Below are positions 18,198 to 26,823 of a stretch of DNA of 64,000 bases, one piece after another. This stretch comes from CAVUEG01 sp963740525 (GTDB taxonomy: Bacteria > Actinomycetota > Actinomycetes > Propionibacteriales > Nocardioidaceae). The translations under genes and the position numbers were made by a program. A model generated the notes under the pieces. It made no database searches. It had not been told where the DNA came from and was given only the letters and a program-made list of their open reading frames with translations. The DNA is taken from the NCBI GenBank assembly GCA_963740525.1, contig CAVUEG010000002.1, forward strand, positions 40,593 to 104,592, in the 5' to 3' direction. Position 1 is the first letter of the stretch, and each line of letters begins with the position of its first letter.

Positions 18198-18306
18198 CCC
18201 GGAGGGGAGTATTCCTTCGCGGCGGTGTCGTCAGCACGCGTCCCGGCTCACGGGCCGGACCCGGCATCGTCTGCCGGCCGGGTGCCGGGCGGAAGAGACC
18301 TCCGGA
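18198..18306 (+). ncRNA. yybP-ykoY manganese riboswitch
   Basis: The leader of the TerC gene contains GGAGGGGAGTA (18201-18211), TGTCGTCA (18226-18233), G/C-rich arms around CCGGCATCGTCTGCCGG and the closing GAAGAGACCTCC (18292-18303). CCGGAGG at 18199-18205 pairs with CCTCCGG at 18299-18305 to form P1. These are the conserved blocks and order of the yybP-ykoY family, which binds Mn(II) and commonly precedes terC/alx or Mn exporter genes. A ribosome site GGAGG about 10 nt before the GTG start lies downstream, so translational control is likely. Confidence 0.85.
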
Positions 18307-18360
18307 ACCAGCTCCCCGCGACGGGCACGTCCGCCCACCCTGTCCGGAGGAGTCTGAACC

Positions 18361-19368
18361 GTGAACGTTGCCGACTGGTGTGGTGGGTCACCGTCGGTGT
18401 CACCATCGCCGTGCTGCTGTTCGACGTCGTCATCGTCGGACGCCGACCGCACGAGCCCTCGTGCAGGGAGGTCCGCCTCCGCTCGCGGTCTACGTCTGAC
18501 TGGCCGATCTCTTCGGCATCGGTGTCTGGGTACTTCGCCGGTCAGCAGTACGGGACCGAGTTCTTCGCCGGCTGGCTGACCGAGTACTCCCTGTCGGTCG
18601 ACAACCTGTTCATCTTCCTGATCATCATGTGCAAGTTCGCGGTGCCCCGGCAGTACCAGCAGACAGCGCTGATGGTCGGGATCGTGCTGGCGCTGATTAT
18701 GCGTGGCAGTCTTCATCGCCGTCGGCGCGGCCGCGATCAACAAGTTCAGCTGGGTGTTCTACCTCTTCGGCCTGTTCCTGATCTTCACCGCCGTGAAGCT
18801 GGCCAAGCGAGGGCGCCGAGGACGAGGAGGACTTCGAGGAGAGCCGGCTGATCAAATGGGTCGAGCGGGCCTTTCCGGCGACCAGCGACTGCCACGGCGC
18901 CAAGCTATTCGGACCAAGGACACGGCAGCGGGTGATCACGCCGATGTTCATCGTGATGTTCGCGCTCGGCACGACCGACCTGCTCTTCGCGCTGGACTCG
19001 ATCCCGGCGATCTACGGGCTGACCAAGGAGCCGTACCTGGTCCTGACGGCCAACATCTTCGCGCTGATGGGGCTGCGCCAGCTCTACTTCCTGATCGGGG
19101 GGCTGCTCGAGCGGCTGGTGTACCTCTCCTACGGCTCGCGGTGCTGCTCGGCTTCATCGGGGTCAAGCTGATCCTGCACGCGCATGCACGAGAACGAGCT
19201 GCCGTTCATCAACGGCGGCGAGCACGTCGCGTGGGCGCCCGACATCCCCATCCTTGCTCGCTCGATCATCGTCGGCATCCTGGGCTCACCACCGTGCTCA
19301 GCCTGCTCGCCTCGCGCCGGATGGCAGCGGAGCAGATCGAGGCCGAGACCGGTCCGCGCCGCGATTGA
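18361..19368 (+). CDS. TerC/Alx-family integral membrane protein, probable Mn exporter (frames broken)
   Basis: The reconstructed protein of about 335 residues has the TerC pattern: WVTVGVTIAVLLFDVVIVGR, YSLSVDNLFIFLIIM, FSWVFYLFGLFLIFTAVKLA, ITPMFIVMFALGTTDLLFAL followed by DSIPAIYGLTKEPYLV, and a C-terminal helix before LASRRMAAEQIEAET. The two acidic membrane motifs, SVDNLF and LDSIPA, mark the family. About eight helices are expected. Several single-base shifts are needed, the first at GACTGGTGTGG where one base is missing. The riboswitch upstream points to Mn(II) efflux rather than tellurite resistance. Confidence 0.85.
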
Positions 19369-19421
19369 GACCGGTCCCGGGCGAGTGAGACCCGCCGGCT
19401 ACGGTCGGGTACGCCGGGGGC

Positions 19422-19965
19422 ATGAGCACCAACCGACCTCGGCCGGCCCGACGCCGGAGACGTCTCGACCTGATCCTCGACGACCACCGTCGCTTCGAAG
19501 GCCTGCTGCGCGACCTGCGGGACAGCAGCAGTGACCGCGACGCCGTGCGGAAGGCCTTCGCCGCCCTGCACGTCGCGCACGCCGAGGCGGAGGAGCGACG
19601 AGGTGTACCCGACGCTGCGTCGGAGCGACGCCATCGACGAGCACGAGGCCGAGCACGGTGAGGAGGAGCACGCCGAGGGCCACGAGGCGCTTGCTCGCCG
19701 TGCTCGAGGCCGACAGCACCGACGCCGAGGAGTTCGACGAGCCGGTCGAGGAACTCGCCAAGGCGGTCAACCACCACCTCACGGAGGAGGAGCTGACGAT
19801 CCTCAACCCGGCGCGCGAGGAGGTCTCCGAGGAGGTCCGCGACGAGCTCGGGGTGAAGCTTCGCGTCAGGAGCGCAACGCCAGGATCGAGGCGGGCTGCG
19901 GGCCGCTGACCGAGGTCCGCGTCGATCGTGCGGGAGCCCGCCAGCAGGGTCTGCTCGACGACTGA
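19422..19965 (+). CDS. Hemerythrin-like HHE domain protein (frames broken)
   Basis: It begins MSTNRPRPARRRRRLDLILD, followed by DHRRFEGLLRDLRD, whose His supplies the first metal ligand. After one shift it continues EVYPTLRRSDAIDEHEAEH and GEEEHAEGHEAL, then VLEADSTDAEEF, KAVNHHLTEEELTILNPARE and VRDELG. The end, QERNARIEAGCGPLTEV and GLLDD, is in a third frame. The His/Glu-rich helices are those of HHE cation-binding proteins, which bind a di-iron centre for oxygen or redox sensing. About 180 residues when restored. It follows TerC by about 50 nt on the same strand. Confidence 0.75.
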
Positions 19966-19970
19966 GCGGG

Positions 19971-20790
19971 TCAGGGCTGGATCCGGCCGGCCAGCACGAG
20001 GGTAGTCGAGCCGGTCCTGGGACAGCGGGCGCCTCCATCTGGGAGCGGTCCGTCTCCGAGCGCGTCGGGGCATGACGGCTTCGCCGTCCGGGCGGAACAC
20101 CCGTAGCGAAGCCGACGTGGTGGATCCGTCGTCCCTCCCGGGCGAAGAAGTACAGGTCTCCGGCACGGACGTCGGCCTGGTCGACCGCGGTGACGGGGTC
20201 GCCTGGTCGAACGCGTCCCGGGGGACCACCACACCCTGGGCCCGCAGCGTGAGGTGCACCAGCCCGGAGCAGTCGAGCCCGGCCTGCGACAGGCCGCCCC
20301 ACACGTACTCGAGACCCAGGAACGCCCGGCCCCCGGCGAGCATCCGGGCGACGTCGACGGTCCCCGGCGCAGACTTCTCCGATAGTCGTACGCCGGCCTG
20401 CGGCAGCGTCCCCTCGCGGCCACCGGGGAGCTGCACCCTGACCCGCCGGCCATCGACGGCGGCGACCCACAGGACGGTGCCGAACGACAGGTCGAGCGAA
20501 CCCTCGCCGCTGTCCAGGGTCACCACCCGGTCGGTGACATACGCGGTCTGTCCCTCGACCCGGTCGACCGGGCGAGCGAGGTCGGCGGCGGCCATCCAGC
20601 CGGGATAGCCCCCCGGGTCCTTCGAGGAGGGCTGCCACAGCGCCGTCACCTGGACCCGGTCCCCGTCGGACTCATGGACCCGCACGGGCTCCCCGAGCAG
20701 CAGCTGGCTGAGCCGGTCGGCGTCGGCGACGGTGGCCGGGTCGCTCCACAGGTCGGCCACGGGCCGGACGACCTCACGGATGTCACTCAT
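19971..20790 (-). CDS. NlpC/P60 murein endopeptidase with SH3-like domains (frame broken)
   Basis: The first two thirds (MSDIREVVRPVADLWSDP onward) form two bacterial SH3-like repeats, followed by GLEYVWGGLSQAGLDCSGLV containing the catalytic Cys of NlpC/P60 peptidases. The catalytic His segment, DLYFFAREGRRIHHVGFATG, is in another frame, and the end, TLVLAGRIQP, in a third. No signal peptide is visible, so it probably works in the cytoplasm on imported peptides, like YkfC. Its ATG overlaps the epimerase stop (ATGA). Restored length is about 272 residues. It is expected to cut gamma-D-Glu-diamino acid bonds in murein peptides. Confidence 0.85.
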
Positions 20791-21869
20791 CGGAGGCCCT
20801 CGATCCCGAGCCCGGGCGCCTCGGGCAGGACGACCACTGGACCGTCGTACGACATGCCCCCGTGGTACGCCGGACCGGCCGCCCACCAGGCCGCGTCGAG
20901 GTCCGAGGTGAGGGTCGTGGGGAAGGCGGCGACCAGGCTGGCTGCGGCACCGACGCCGAGGTGCGACTCCATCATCGAACCCACCATGGTGCCGATCCCG
21001 TGGCTGCGGCACACCGCGAGCAGCTCGACCGCGGCGTCCAGGCCGCCGCACTTGGCGAGCTTCACGTTGACCAGGTCGGCGGCCCGTCGACGGATGACCT
21101 CCACGAGATCGACCAGGCCGAAGACCGTCTCGTCGGCCATCACCGGGGTGTCGACCCGGTCCGTGACGAAGGCCAGACCCTCGAGGTCGTCGGCGGGGAC
21201 CGGCTGCTCGACGACCTCGACGTCGGCACCGGCGTCCTCCAGGCGCTGGATGATCCTGACCGCCTCGTCGGCACGCCAGCCCTGGTTGGCGTCCAGCCGC
21301 AGCCGGACTCCGGGGCCGACCGCGGCCCGGACCGCCAGCACCCGTGCGACGTCCGTGCGGGCGTCCGTCCCGACCTTGAGCTTCAGGGCGGTGAACCCCT
21401 CCGCACAACGGTCATGGGCGGCGGCCGCCAGCGCGTCGGACTCTCCCGCGGAGAGGGTGACGTCGGTGGGCACGCTGAGCGAGACGGGCTGCCCGGCGAG
21501 GAAGGCCGAGAGCGGGAGCCCCGCCCGTTGGGCGGCCAGGTCGTGCACGGCGACGTCGGCGGCGGACTTGGCACCGTTGTTCCCGACCACGGCGTTCCTG
21601 ATCCGGCGGCAGGTCTCGGACAGGTCAGCGACCGGCGCGGCGAGGAGCGCGTCACGGAGCGGCCCTTCGAGGCAGGCGCGCGCGGACTCGCGCGACTCGC
21701 CCGTCACCCGCCACACGGCCGGGGCCTCGCCCCAGCCCACGCGGCCGTCCGAGTCGGTGACCCGCAGCCCGACGGTGGCGATTTTCGTGGTGCTCCGCAG
21801 CGCGGTCACGAAGGGCGTGTGCAGTGGCACGGCGATCTCGACGAGCGCCACGTCGGTGAGCCTCAGCAT
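20787..21869 (-). CDS. Dipeptide epimerase (L-Ala-D/L-Glu epimerase-like)
   Basis: A 360-residue enolase-superfamily enzyme. The active-site set is complete: LKLKV with Lys163/Lys165, LDANQGW with Asp193, VEQPV with Glu221, MADET with Asp246, and VNVKLAK with Lys270. Spacing matches characterised L-Ala-D/L-Glu epimerases. It converts the L-Ala-D-Glu released from murein peptides to L-Ala-L-Glu, which ordinary peptidases can split. The start at 21869 overlaps the stop of the beta-lactamase-like gene by 7 nt, and its own stop overlaps the NlpC/P60 start by 4 nt. This tight operon supports cell-wall peptide salvage. Confidence 0.9.
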   Translation of the reverse strand: MLRLTDVALVEIAVPLHTPFVTALRSTTKIATVGLRVTDSDGRVGWGEAPAVWRVTGESRESARACLEGPLRDALLAAPVADLSETCRRIRNAVVGNNGAKSAADVAVHDLAAQRAGLPLSAFLAGQPVSLSVPTDVTLSAGESDALAAAAHDRCAEGFTALKLKVGTDARTDVARVLAVRAAVGPGVRLRLDANQGWRADEAVRIIQRLEDAGADVEVVEQPVPADDLEGLAFVTDRVDTPVMADETVFGLVDLVEVIRRRAADLVNVKLAKCGGLDAAVELLAVCRSHGIGTMVGSMMESHLGVGAAASLVAAFPTTLTSDLDAAWWAAGPAYHGGMSYDGPVVVLPEAPGLGIEGLR

Positions 21870-22720
21870 GCCAGCGCCGACCACACCAGCCGCGAGATCT
21901 CGGCGATCGCCCCGGTACTGGTGTCCTCGTCGGTCTCGACCTCGGTGCACACAGCGAGCACGTAGGCGAGGTCTCCGGCGCGGACCAGCGCCACGTCGTG
22001 GTTGATCCCGGGGACCCAGCCGCTCTTGCAGGCGGCGTACGTGCCCGGTGGCAGCCCGGCCGGGATCCGGTCCCGGAACTCCTGCTGGGCAAGGAGGTCC
22101 TCCATCGCGGCACAGGCCTCCTGGGCGCCAAGCCGCCGGTCGCCGATCGCAGCCATCATTCGGCCGAGGTCGGCGGCGGTCACCAGGTTGTCGAGCCCGG
22201 CTTCGCGAGCCGGCCGGTCCTCGATACCGCGGGGGAGCGAGGTGAGCTCCGAGCAACCGGCGAGCTGCAGCACCTCGGCGACCGCCGCGCTGCCCACCTG
22301 GGCGAGCACCAGGTTCGTCGCCAGGTTGCCCGAGCGGACCACACTGCGGCGCAGCAGTTCGCTGAGCGGGAGAGACTCACCCATGGCGAGCCAGGTGGCC
22401 GGATCCTGGTCGGCATCGTCGTCGGGCTCCATCCGGAACCGGGCGCCCGGCAGCGCCGAGGCGAACTCGTCCCCGACGACCACCGGCTGGTCGGGTGCAA
22501 GACGTCCTCCGTGCAACGACAGGTGGGTCGCGGCCATCAGCGGCAGCTTCATGGTGCTCGCGGCGTAGTAGGTCTGATCCGGCTCGTGAGCCAGCCACAC
22601 CTCCCCGTCGAGCCCGCCGCACCAGTAGGACAGCCGGCCCGGATGGGTGGCGAGAAAGTCCGTGGTGAAAGTGCGCAGGACAGCGTCGGCTTCGGGCACG
22701 AGGTCCGGGACGGCAGGCAT
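21863..22720 (-). CDS. Serine beta-lactamase-like hydrolase without signal peptide
   Basis: A 285-residue class A beta-lactamase fold. It shows AASTMKLPL with nucleophile Ser55 and Lys58, an SGN motif at 130-132 in place of SDN, and KSGWVPG (232-238) in place of KTG. No Sec or Tat signal is present, so the protein is predicted cytoplasmic, unlike resistance beta-lactamases. A role as an amidase or carboxypeptidase on murein peptides fits its place as first gene of the operon with the dipeptide epimerase and NlpC/P60 peptidase. Antibiotic hydrolysis is possible but less likely. Confidence 0.8.
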   Translation of the reverse strand: MPAVPDLVPEADAVLRTFTTDFLATHPGRLSYWCGGLDGEVWLAHEPDQTYYAASTMKLPLMAATHLSLHGGRLAPDQPVVVGDEFASALPGARFRMEPDDDADQDPATWLAMGESLPLSELLRRSVVRSGNLATNLVLAQVGSAAVAEVLQLAGCSELTSLPRGIEDRPAREAGLDNLVTAADLGRMMAAIGDRRLGAQEACAAMEDLLAQQEFRDRIPAGLPPGTYAACKSGWVPGINHDVALVRAGDLAYVLAVCTEVETDEDTSTGAIAEISRLVWSALAC

Positions 22721-22821
22721 GGGACGACCCTACGGCCGGAGGCCAGGTTCGTCGGGCACCCACCGCGCGCCCGGTTCTGTTGCTAGGTTCGGCCCATGAC
22801 GCAGAAACCCGAGGAGGTGCC

Positions 22822-23808
22822 GTGGCCGAACAGGTCGAGGCAGATCTGTTGATCGTCGGCGCCGGGCCCGCCGGACTCTTCGGTGCCTACTACGCCGGGT
22901 TCCGTGGACTCTCGGTGGTGATGGTCGACTCGCTGCCGGAGCTCGGTGGCCAGGTCACCGCCATGTACCCCGAGAAGCAGATCCTGGACGTGGCGGGCTT
23001 CCCGACGGTCAAGGGGAGGGTGCTGGTCGAGCAGCTCGTCCAGCAGGCCGACACCGCGAAGCCGACGTACCTGCTGGGGCGCACCGCCACCACACTGACC
23101 CACGAGGACGACCAGACGCGGGTGCTCGTCGGCCTGGATGACGGGACCCAGATCTCAGTGGGAGCGGTGATCATCACCGCCGGCATCGGGAAGTTCTCGC
23201 CCAGGGCACTGCCCGCGGCCGAGGGCTGGGAGGGCCGCGGCCTGGCCTTCTTCGTGCCGTCCTTCGAGCGCTACACCGACAAGGACGTCGTGATCGTCGG
23301 CGGCGGCGACAGCGCGTTCGACTGGGCGCACCACCTCGAGCCGATCGCCCGGAGCGTCACCCTCGTCCACCGCCGCGACGCGTTCCGGGCGCATCAGGCC
23401 ACGGTCGACGCGGTGCTGGGCTCGTCGGTGCAGGTGGTCACGAAGGCCAACGTCAGCGCCCTGATCGGCGACGACCACCTCGAGAAGGTGGAGATCACCC
23501 ATCTCGAGGACGACACCGTCACCGTCGTCCCTGCCCAGGAGCTGGTCGCGGCGCTCGGCTTCATCGCCGACCTGGGAGCGATGAAGGAGTGGGGCCTCGC
23601 GCTGGAGAAGCGGCACGTGGTGGTCGACTCGACCATGGCGACGAACCTGCCGCGCGTCTTCGCCGCCGGTGACATCACGGAGTACCCCGGCAAGGTCCGC
23701 CTGATCGCGGTGGGCTTCGGCGAGGTGGCCACCGCGGTGAACAACGCCGCGGTCGCGATCAACCCCGAGCTCCATCTCTTCCCCGGCCACTCCAGCGAGG
23801 GCAGCTAG
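22822..23808 (+). CDS. Ferredoxin-NADP+ reductase, thioredoxin reductase-like (type 2)
   Basis: A 328-residue two-dinucleotide-domain flavoprotein. The FAD motif is IVGAGPAGLFGAYYAGF (about 11-27) and the NADP motif is VIVGGGDSAFDWAHHL (about 155-170), with RVFAAGDI closing the FAD site near residue 280. It lacks the CxxC of thioredoxin reductases, as expected for the FNR type found in Bacillus and actinobacteria. It passes electrons between NADPH and ferredoxin. The GTG at 22822 has GAGGAGG five nt upstream; the in-frame extension from 22780 has no such site. It shares its last 4 nt with the convergent nei gene. Confidence 0.9.
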   Translation: MAEQVEADLLIVGAGPAGLFGAYYAGFRGLSVVMVDSLPELGGQVTAMYPEKQILDVAGFPTVKGRVLVEQLVQQADTAKPTYLLGRTATTLTHEDDQTRVLVGLDDGTQISVGAVIITAGIGKFSPRALPAAEGWEGRGLAFFVPSFERYTDKDVVIVGGGDSAFDWAHHLEPIARSVTLVHRRDAFRAHQATVDAVLGSSVQVVTKANVSALIGDDHLEKVEITHLEDDTVTVVPAQELVAALGFIADLGAMKEWGLALEKRHVVVDSTMATNLPRVFAAGDITEYPGKVRLIAVGFGEVATAVNNAAVAINPELHLFPGHSSEGS

Positions 23809-24608
23809 CCCGGCCCCGCGCTCGGCGGTGCGGGCTGGCAGCTCGGGCACCAGTACGTCGCCCGCTCCCGGCCGACAGGTCCCTGCATCCGGACCATGAC
23901 CGGGGTCCGGCACCGCAGACACGGCTGCTTGTCGCGGCGGTACACCCACAGCCGGCGGCCCCGGCGCAGGTCCCCCGTCATGGTCTGCTCGACGCGCTCC
24001 TTGTTGGCCTCGAGTGCCAGACGAGCGCGCCGGACCAGCCGTCTGAGGTCGGGGACCTCGCCGACCTGGAGCCAGGGACTGACCCCCGCGAGGAAACACA
24101 GCTCGGACTTGTACAGGTTGCCGATCCCGGCGAGGTTGCGCTGGTCCAGGATCGCCTCACCCACGGCCCGTGCCGGCTCGCTGAGCAACCGGCGGAGGGC
24201 CTCGTCCTCGACCCAGTCCGGTCCCAGGAGGTCGGGACCGAGGTGCCCGACGGCCTGGTCCTCCTCGGCGCGCTCGAGGAGCTCGACGATGCCGATGTCG
24301 AAGCCGACTGCGGTCCAGTCCTCCGTGCGGAGGATGACGCGAGCGGTATGGGTGGGTCGACGCCAGCGAGCATCCGGCCGGTAGAGGTGCCAGCTGCCCT
24401 CCATCTTCAGGTGCGTGTGCAGCGTGTGACCGGTGCCGATCCGGGTCAGCAGGTGCTTGCCCCGGGCGAGGGTGCTTTCGACCCGGTGCCCGCTCAGGTC
24501 CACGGTCGCCAGGGACGGCACGCGGAAGTCGGTGCCCACGAGCACCATGCCGGAGAGCGCGGTGTCGAGGGACCGGGCGGTGCGCCAGACGGTGTCGCCC
24601 TCAGGCAC
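23805..24608 (-). CDS. nei: Endonuclease VIII-like DNA glycosylase (Nei)
   Basis: A 267-residue Fpg/Nei protein. The N-terminal PEGDTVWRTA carries the catalytic Pro and Glu after the initiator, the H2TH region includes LAGIGNLYKSELCFLAG (about 165-181), and the C-terminal zinc finger is CLRC ... CPSC. PEGDTVW rather than PELPEVE places it with Nei, so it removes oxidised pyrimidines and nicks the strand. The GTG start at 24608 lies 18 nt after the amidase stop. With AlkA, LigB and UvrABC in the window, it adds to a broad set of repair genes. Confidence 0.92.
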   Translation of the reverse strand: MPEGDTVWRTARSLDTALSGMVLVGTDFRVPSLATVDLSGHRVESTLARGKHLLTRIGTGHTLHTHLKMEGSWHLYRPDARWRRPTHTARVILRTEDWTAVGFDIGIVELLERAEEDQAVGHLGPDLLGPDWVEDEALRRLLSEPARAVGEAILDQRNLAGIGNLYKSELCFLAGVSPWLQVGEVPDLRRLVRRARLALEANKERVEQTMTGDLRRGRRLWVYRRDKQPCLRCRTPVMVRMQGPVGRERATYWCPSCQPAPPSAGPG

Positions 24609-24626
24609 GGGACCGCACCGTCGACC

Positions 24627-25973
24627 TCAGACGAACGAGGGGAAGGTCGGCGGAGGCAGCGGGCCGGTCGCGCGGTCCCGGGCGAGCTCGAAGCCGTGCG
24701 CGATCTCGACCAGCGTCGCCTCGCTGCGGGCGGGACCCCAGAACGAGACCGCCACCGGGAGCCCCGCCGCGAGCTCGGTCGGCACCGTGAGCAGGGGATA
24801 GCCGGCAACGGCCGTGGGTCCGGTGCACGAGCCCGGGAACGACTCGGGGTTCACCAGGTCGATCGGACTCGCCGGAGCGTACGACGGCGTGATCAGGGCA
24901 TCGAGCCGGTGCTCGGTCAGCACCCGGTCGATGCCGTTCTCGCGGACCGCGGTGAGGCACCGCTGGCGTGCGGTCAGGTGCTCCGGATGCCCGGCCACAG
25001 GCCCCGCGAGTGCCTTCTCGAAGAGCGACTGGCCGAAGTGGGCCAGCTCGAGGTCGGCATTGTCGCGGTTGAACCGCACGACCTCCTCGAGGGTTCGGGG
25101 GACCGCCCCGGTCCTGGACTCCAGGTATTCCGGCAGCGAGCTCCGCAGCTCCGCCAGCAGCACGAGCAGCTCGTCCTCCCACACGGAGTCGGCCAGCTCG
25201 GGAAGGTCGGTGTGGTCGACGATGGTCGCGCCCTCGGCCGCCAGCAGGCTGACCGCGCGCTCAGCGGCAGCGTCAGCGTGGGGTGAGTAGCCCCAGTAGC
25301 TCGCTCGCGGCACGCCGATGCGCTTTCCGGAGAGTCGGCCGGGGACCGCATGGGCCGCATAGTCCGACCCGTTCCCGGCCAGGACCGACAGCAGCCCGGC
25401 CGCGTCCCGCACAGTCATCGCCATCGCGCCGGGGGAGTCCTGGGAGGCGGAGATCGGCACTACGCCGTCGGTGGGGACCAGACCCACGGTCGGCTTCAGT
25501 CCGACGCAGCCGTTGAAGGCGGCCGGAGAGGTGATCGAGCCGTCGGTCTCGGTGCCGACGGCGTACGGCGCGAGTCCGGTCGCCACGGCGGCGCCGCTTC
25601 CGGAGCTGGAGCCACCCGCGGAGCGGTTGAGGGCGTAGGGGTTGCGGGTCAGGCCGCCGTACGCGCTCCAACCGGAGGTCGAGGACTCGTCGCGGATGTT
25701 GGCCCACTCGGACAGGTTGGTCTTGCCCAGCACCACCATGCCGGCGGCGCGGAGCCGCTGCACCAGCAGCGCATCCCGGGTCGGCGGTGGCGCGTCGGCC
25801 AGTGCCAGCGAGCCGGCCGTGGTGGGGAGGTCGTGGGTGTCCACGTTGTCCTTCACCAGGATCGCCTGACCGTGCAGCGGGCCACGCGTCCGGCCCGCCG
25901 CTGCCTCAGCGTCGAGAGCCTCGGCCTGGTCGAGCGCCGCGGGATGCAGGGTGCAGACGGCGTTCGTGTGCAC
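24627..25973 (-). CDS. Amidase-signature family hydrolase (N-terminus uncertain)
   Basis: The annotated 448 residues contain the amidase triad: Lys41 in VKDNVDT, cis-Ser122 in GGSSSGSGAA and nucleophile Ser146 in TETDGSITSP, with the usual 24-residue spacing. It hydrolyses an amide, substrate unknown. Homologous-looking sequence (TSQEHVERLLDRIETLDV) continues upstream of the GTG at 25973 in the same frame but has no start codon. An ATG at 26031 lies in another frame, so a single-base error close to the start is likely. It stands between the KstR-like gene and nei on the same strand. Confidence 0.85.
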   Translation of the reverse strand: MHTNAVCTLHPAALDQAEALDAEAAAGRTRGPLHGQAILVKDNVDTHDLPTTAGSLALADAPPPTRDALLVQRLRAAGMVVLGKTNLSEWANIRDESSTSGWSAYGGLTRNPYALNRSAGGSSSGSGAAVATGLAPYAVGTETDGSITSPAAFNGCVGLKPTVGLVPTDGVVPISASQDSPGAMAMTVRDAAGLLSVLAGNGSDYAAHAVPGRLSGKRIGVPRASYWGYSPHADAAAERAVSLLAAEGATIVDHTDLPELADSVWEDELLVLLAELRSSLPEYLESRTGAVPRTLEEVVRFNRDNADLELAHFGQSLFEKALAGPVAGHPEHLTARQRCLTAVRENGIDRVLTEHRLDALITPSYAPASPIDLVNPESFPGSCTGPTAVAGYPLLTVPTELAAGLPVAVSFWGPARSEATLVEIAHGFELARDRATGPLPPPTFPSFV

Positions 25974-26044
25974 GTCGAGGGTCTCGATCCGGTCGAGGAG
26001 GCGCTCGACGTGCTCCTGCGAGGTGGGGCATGGTCCGGGGCCCG

Positions 26045-26657
26045 TCAGCTCAGCACGAGTCGGATGGCGACGTCGACGGAGCGCGCGACGTCAGAGGCGG
26101 AGGAACGGCCGGTCACCCAGGCGACGAGGCGCGAGAGCCAGACGTCGCTCAGCACGCGGGCGATCGCGACGAGCTCGTCTGAGGGCTGCTCGCCCTCGAC
26201 GTACTCCTCACCACGGATGGCGCGGGTCAGCATGTCCGTGAGGTGCATCCCGACGACCTGGATCTCGTCGGCGACGGAGGCGTCGGCGAACATGAACGCA
26301 CGGGTCAGCGCCTCGGTGAGCTTCGGGTCGCGCTGCAGCCCGCGAGTGGCACGGCCCAGCACGAACATGACCCTCTCCACCGGCGGTGTCACCCGGAATC
26401 GGCTTGCGTCGAAGGGCGGCACGGGACTGCTCGAACTCACGCGACAGGGCCGAGACCAGCAGGTGGATCTTGGAGGGGAAGTAGCGGTACAGCGTGCCGA
26501 GGGCGACGTCGGCCCGCTCGGCGACGGAGCGCATCTGGACGGCGTCGAAACCGCCCGTCGACGCGAGCTCGATGGTGGCGTCGAGGATGCGGCGCCGACG
26601 GTCCCGCTGGGCATCCGACCCGAGGTCGTCGCGGGTCACCGGGCTGAGCGTGGCCAA
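26045..26657 (-). CDS. TetR-family regulator, KstR-like (frame broken)
   Basis: The first frame reads LGSDAQRDRRRRILDATIEL followed by AVQMRSVAERADVALGTLYRYFPSKIHLLVSAL, almost the KstR helix-turn-helix. The second frame gives FVLGRATRGLQRDPKLTEAL, TRAFMFADASVADEI and ARVLSDVWLSRLVAWVTGR, again as in KstR, the repressor of actinobacterial cholesterol catabolism. One surplus base near 26379-26388 separates them; removing it gives about 203 residues. The start is a TTG at 26657 with GAGGAGAGA in front; a GTG at 26639 lacks one. It is divergent from the glycosyltransferase operon and probably binds 26773-26788. Confidence 0.82.
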
Positions 26658-26772
26658 TCTCTCTCCTCGGGTCTCACCACGGTCCCTCCGGTCGGGCGAG
26701 AATGTGACGGCCGGAAGCCGGGCTCGCGCTCCCGTGGGCGCGAGAGTCAGGCTAGCACCGGCAGCGGCATAA

Positions 26773-26788
26773 TAGAAACACGTTTCAG
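26773..26788. promoter_or_regulatory. KstR-type operator and promoter
   Basis: The inverted repeat GAAAC-ac-GTTTC sits between the KstR-like gene and the glycosyltransferase. It fits the mycobacterial KstR motif TnnAACnnGTTnnA at seven of eight fixed positions. A plus-strand -10 (CATAAT, 26768-26773) abuts it, and TATTAT can be read on the other strand. A bound repressor would therefore cover promoters in both directions. Confidence 0.6.
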
Positions 26789-26823
26789 TTCTAACCGTAC
26801 GTCTCATCCGGGGAAGGTGTCGA

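Noticed and set aside
21863..22720. Beta-lactamase-like gene as an antibiotic resistance determinant
   Set aside because: No signal peptide, altered SGN and KSG motifs and its murein-salvage operon make a housekeeping role more likely.
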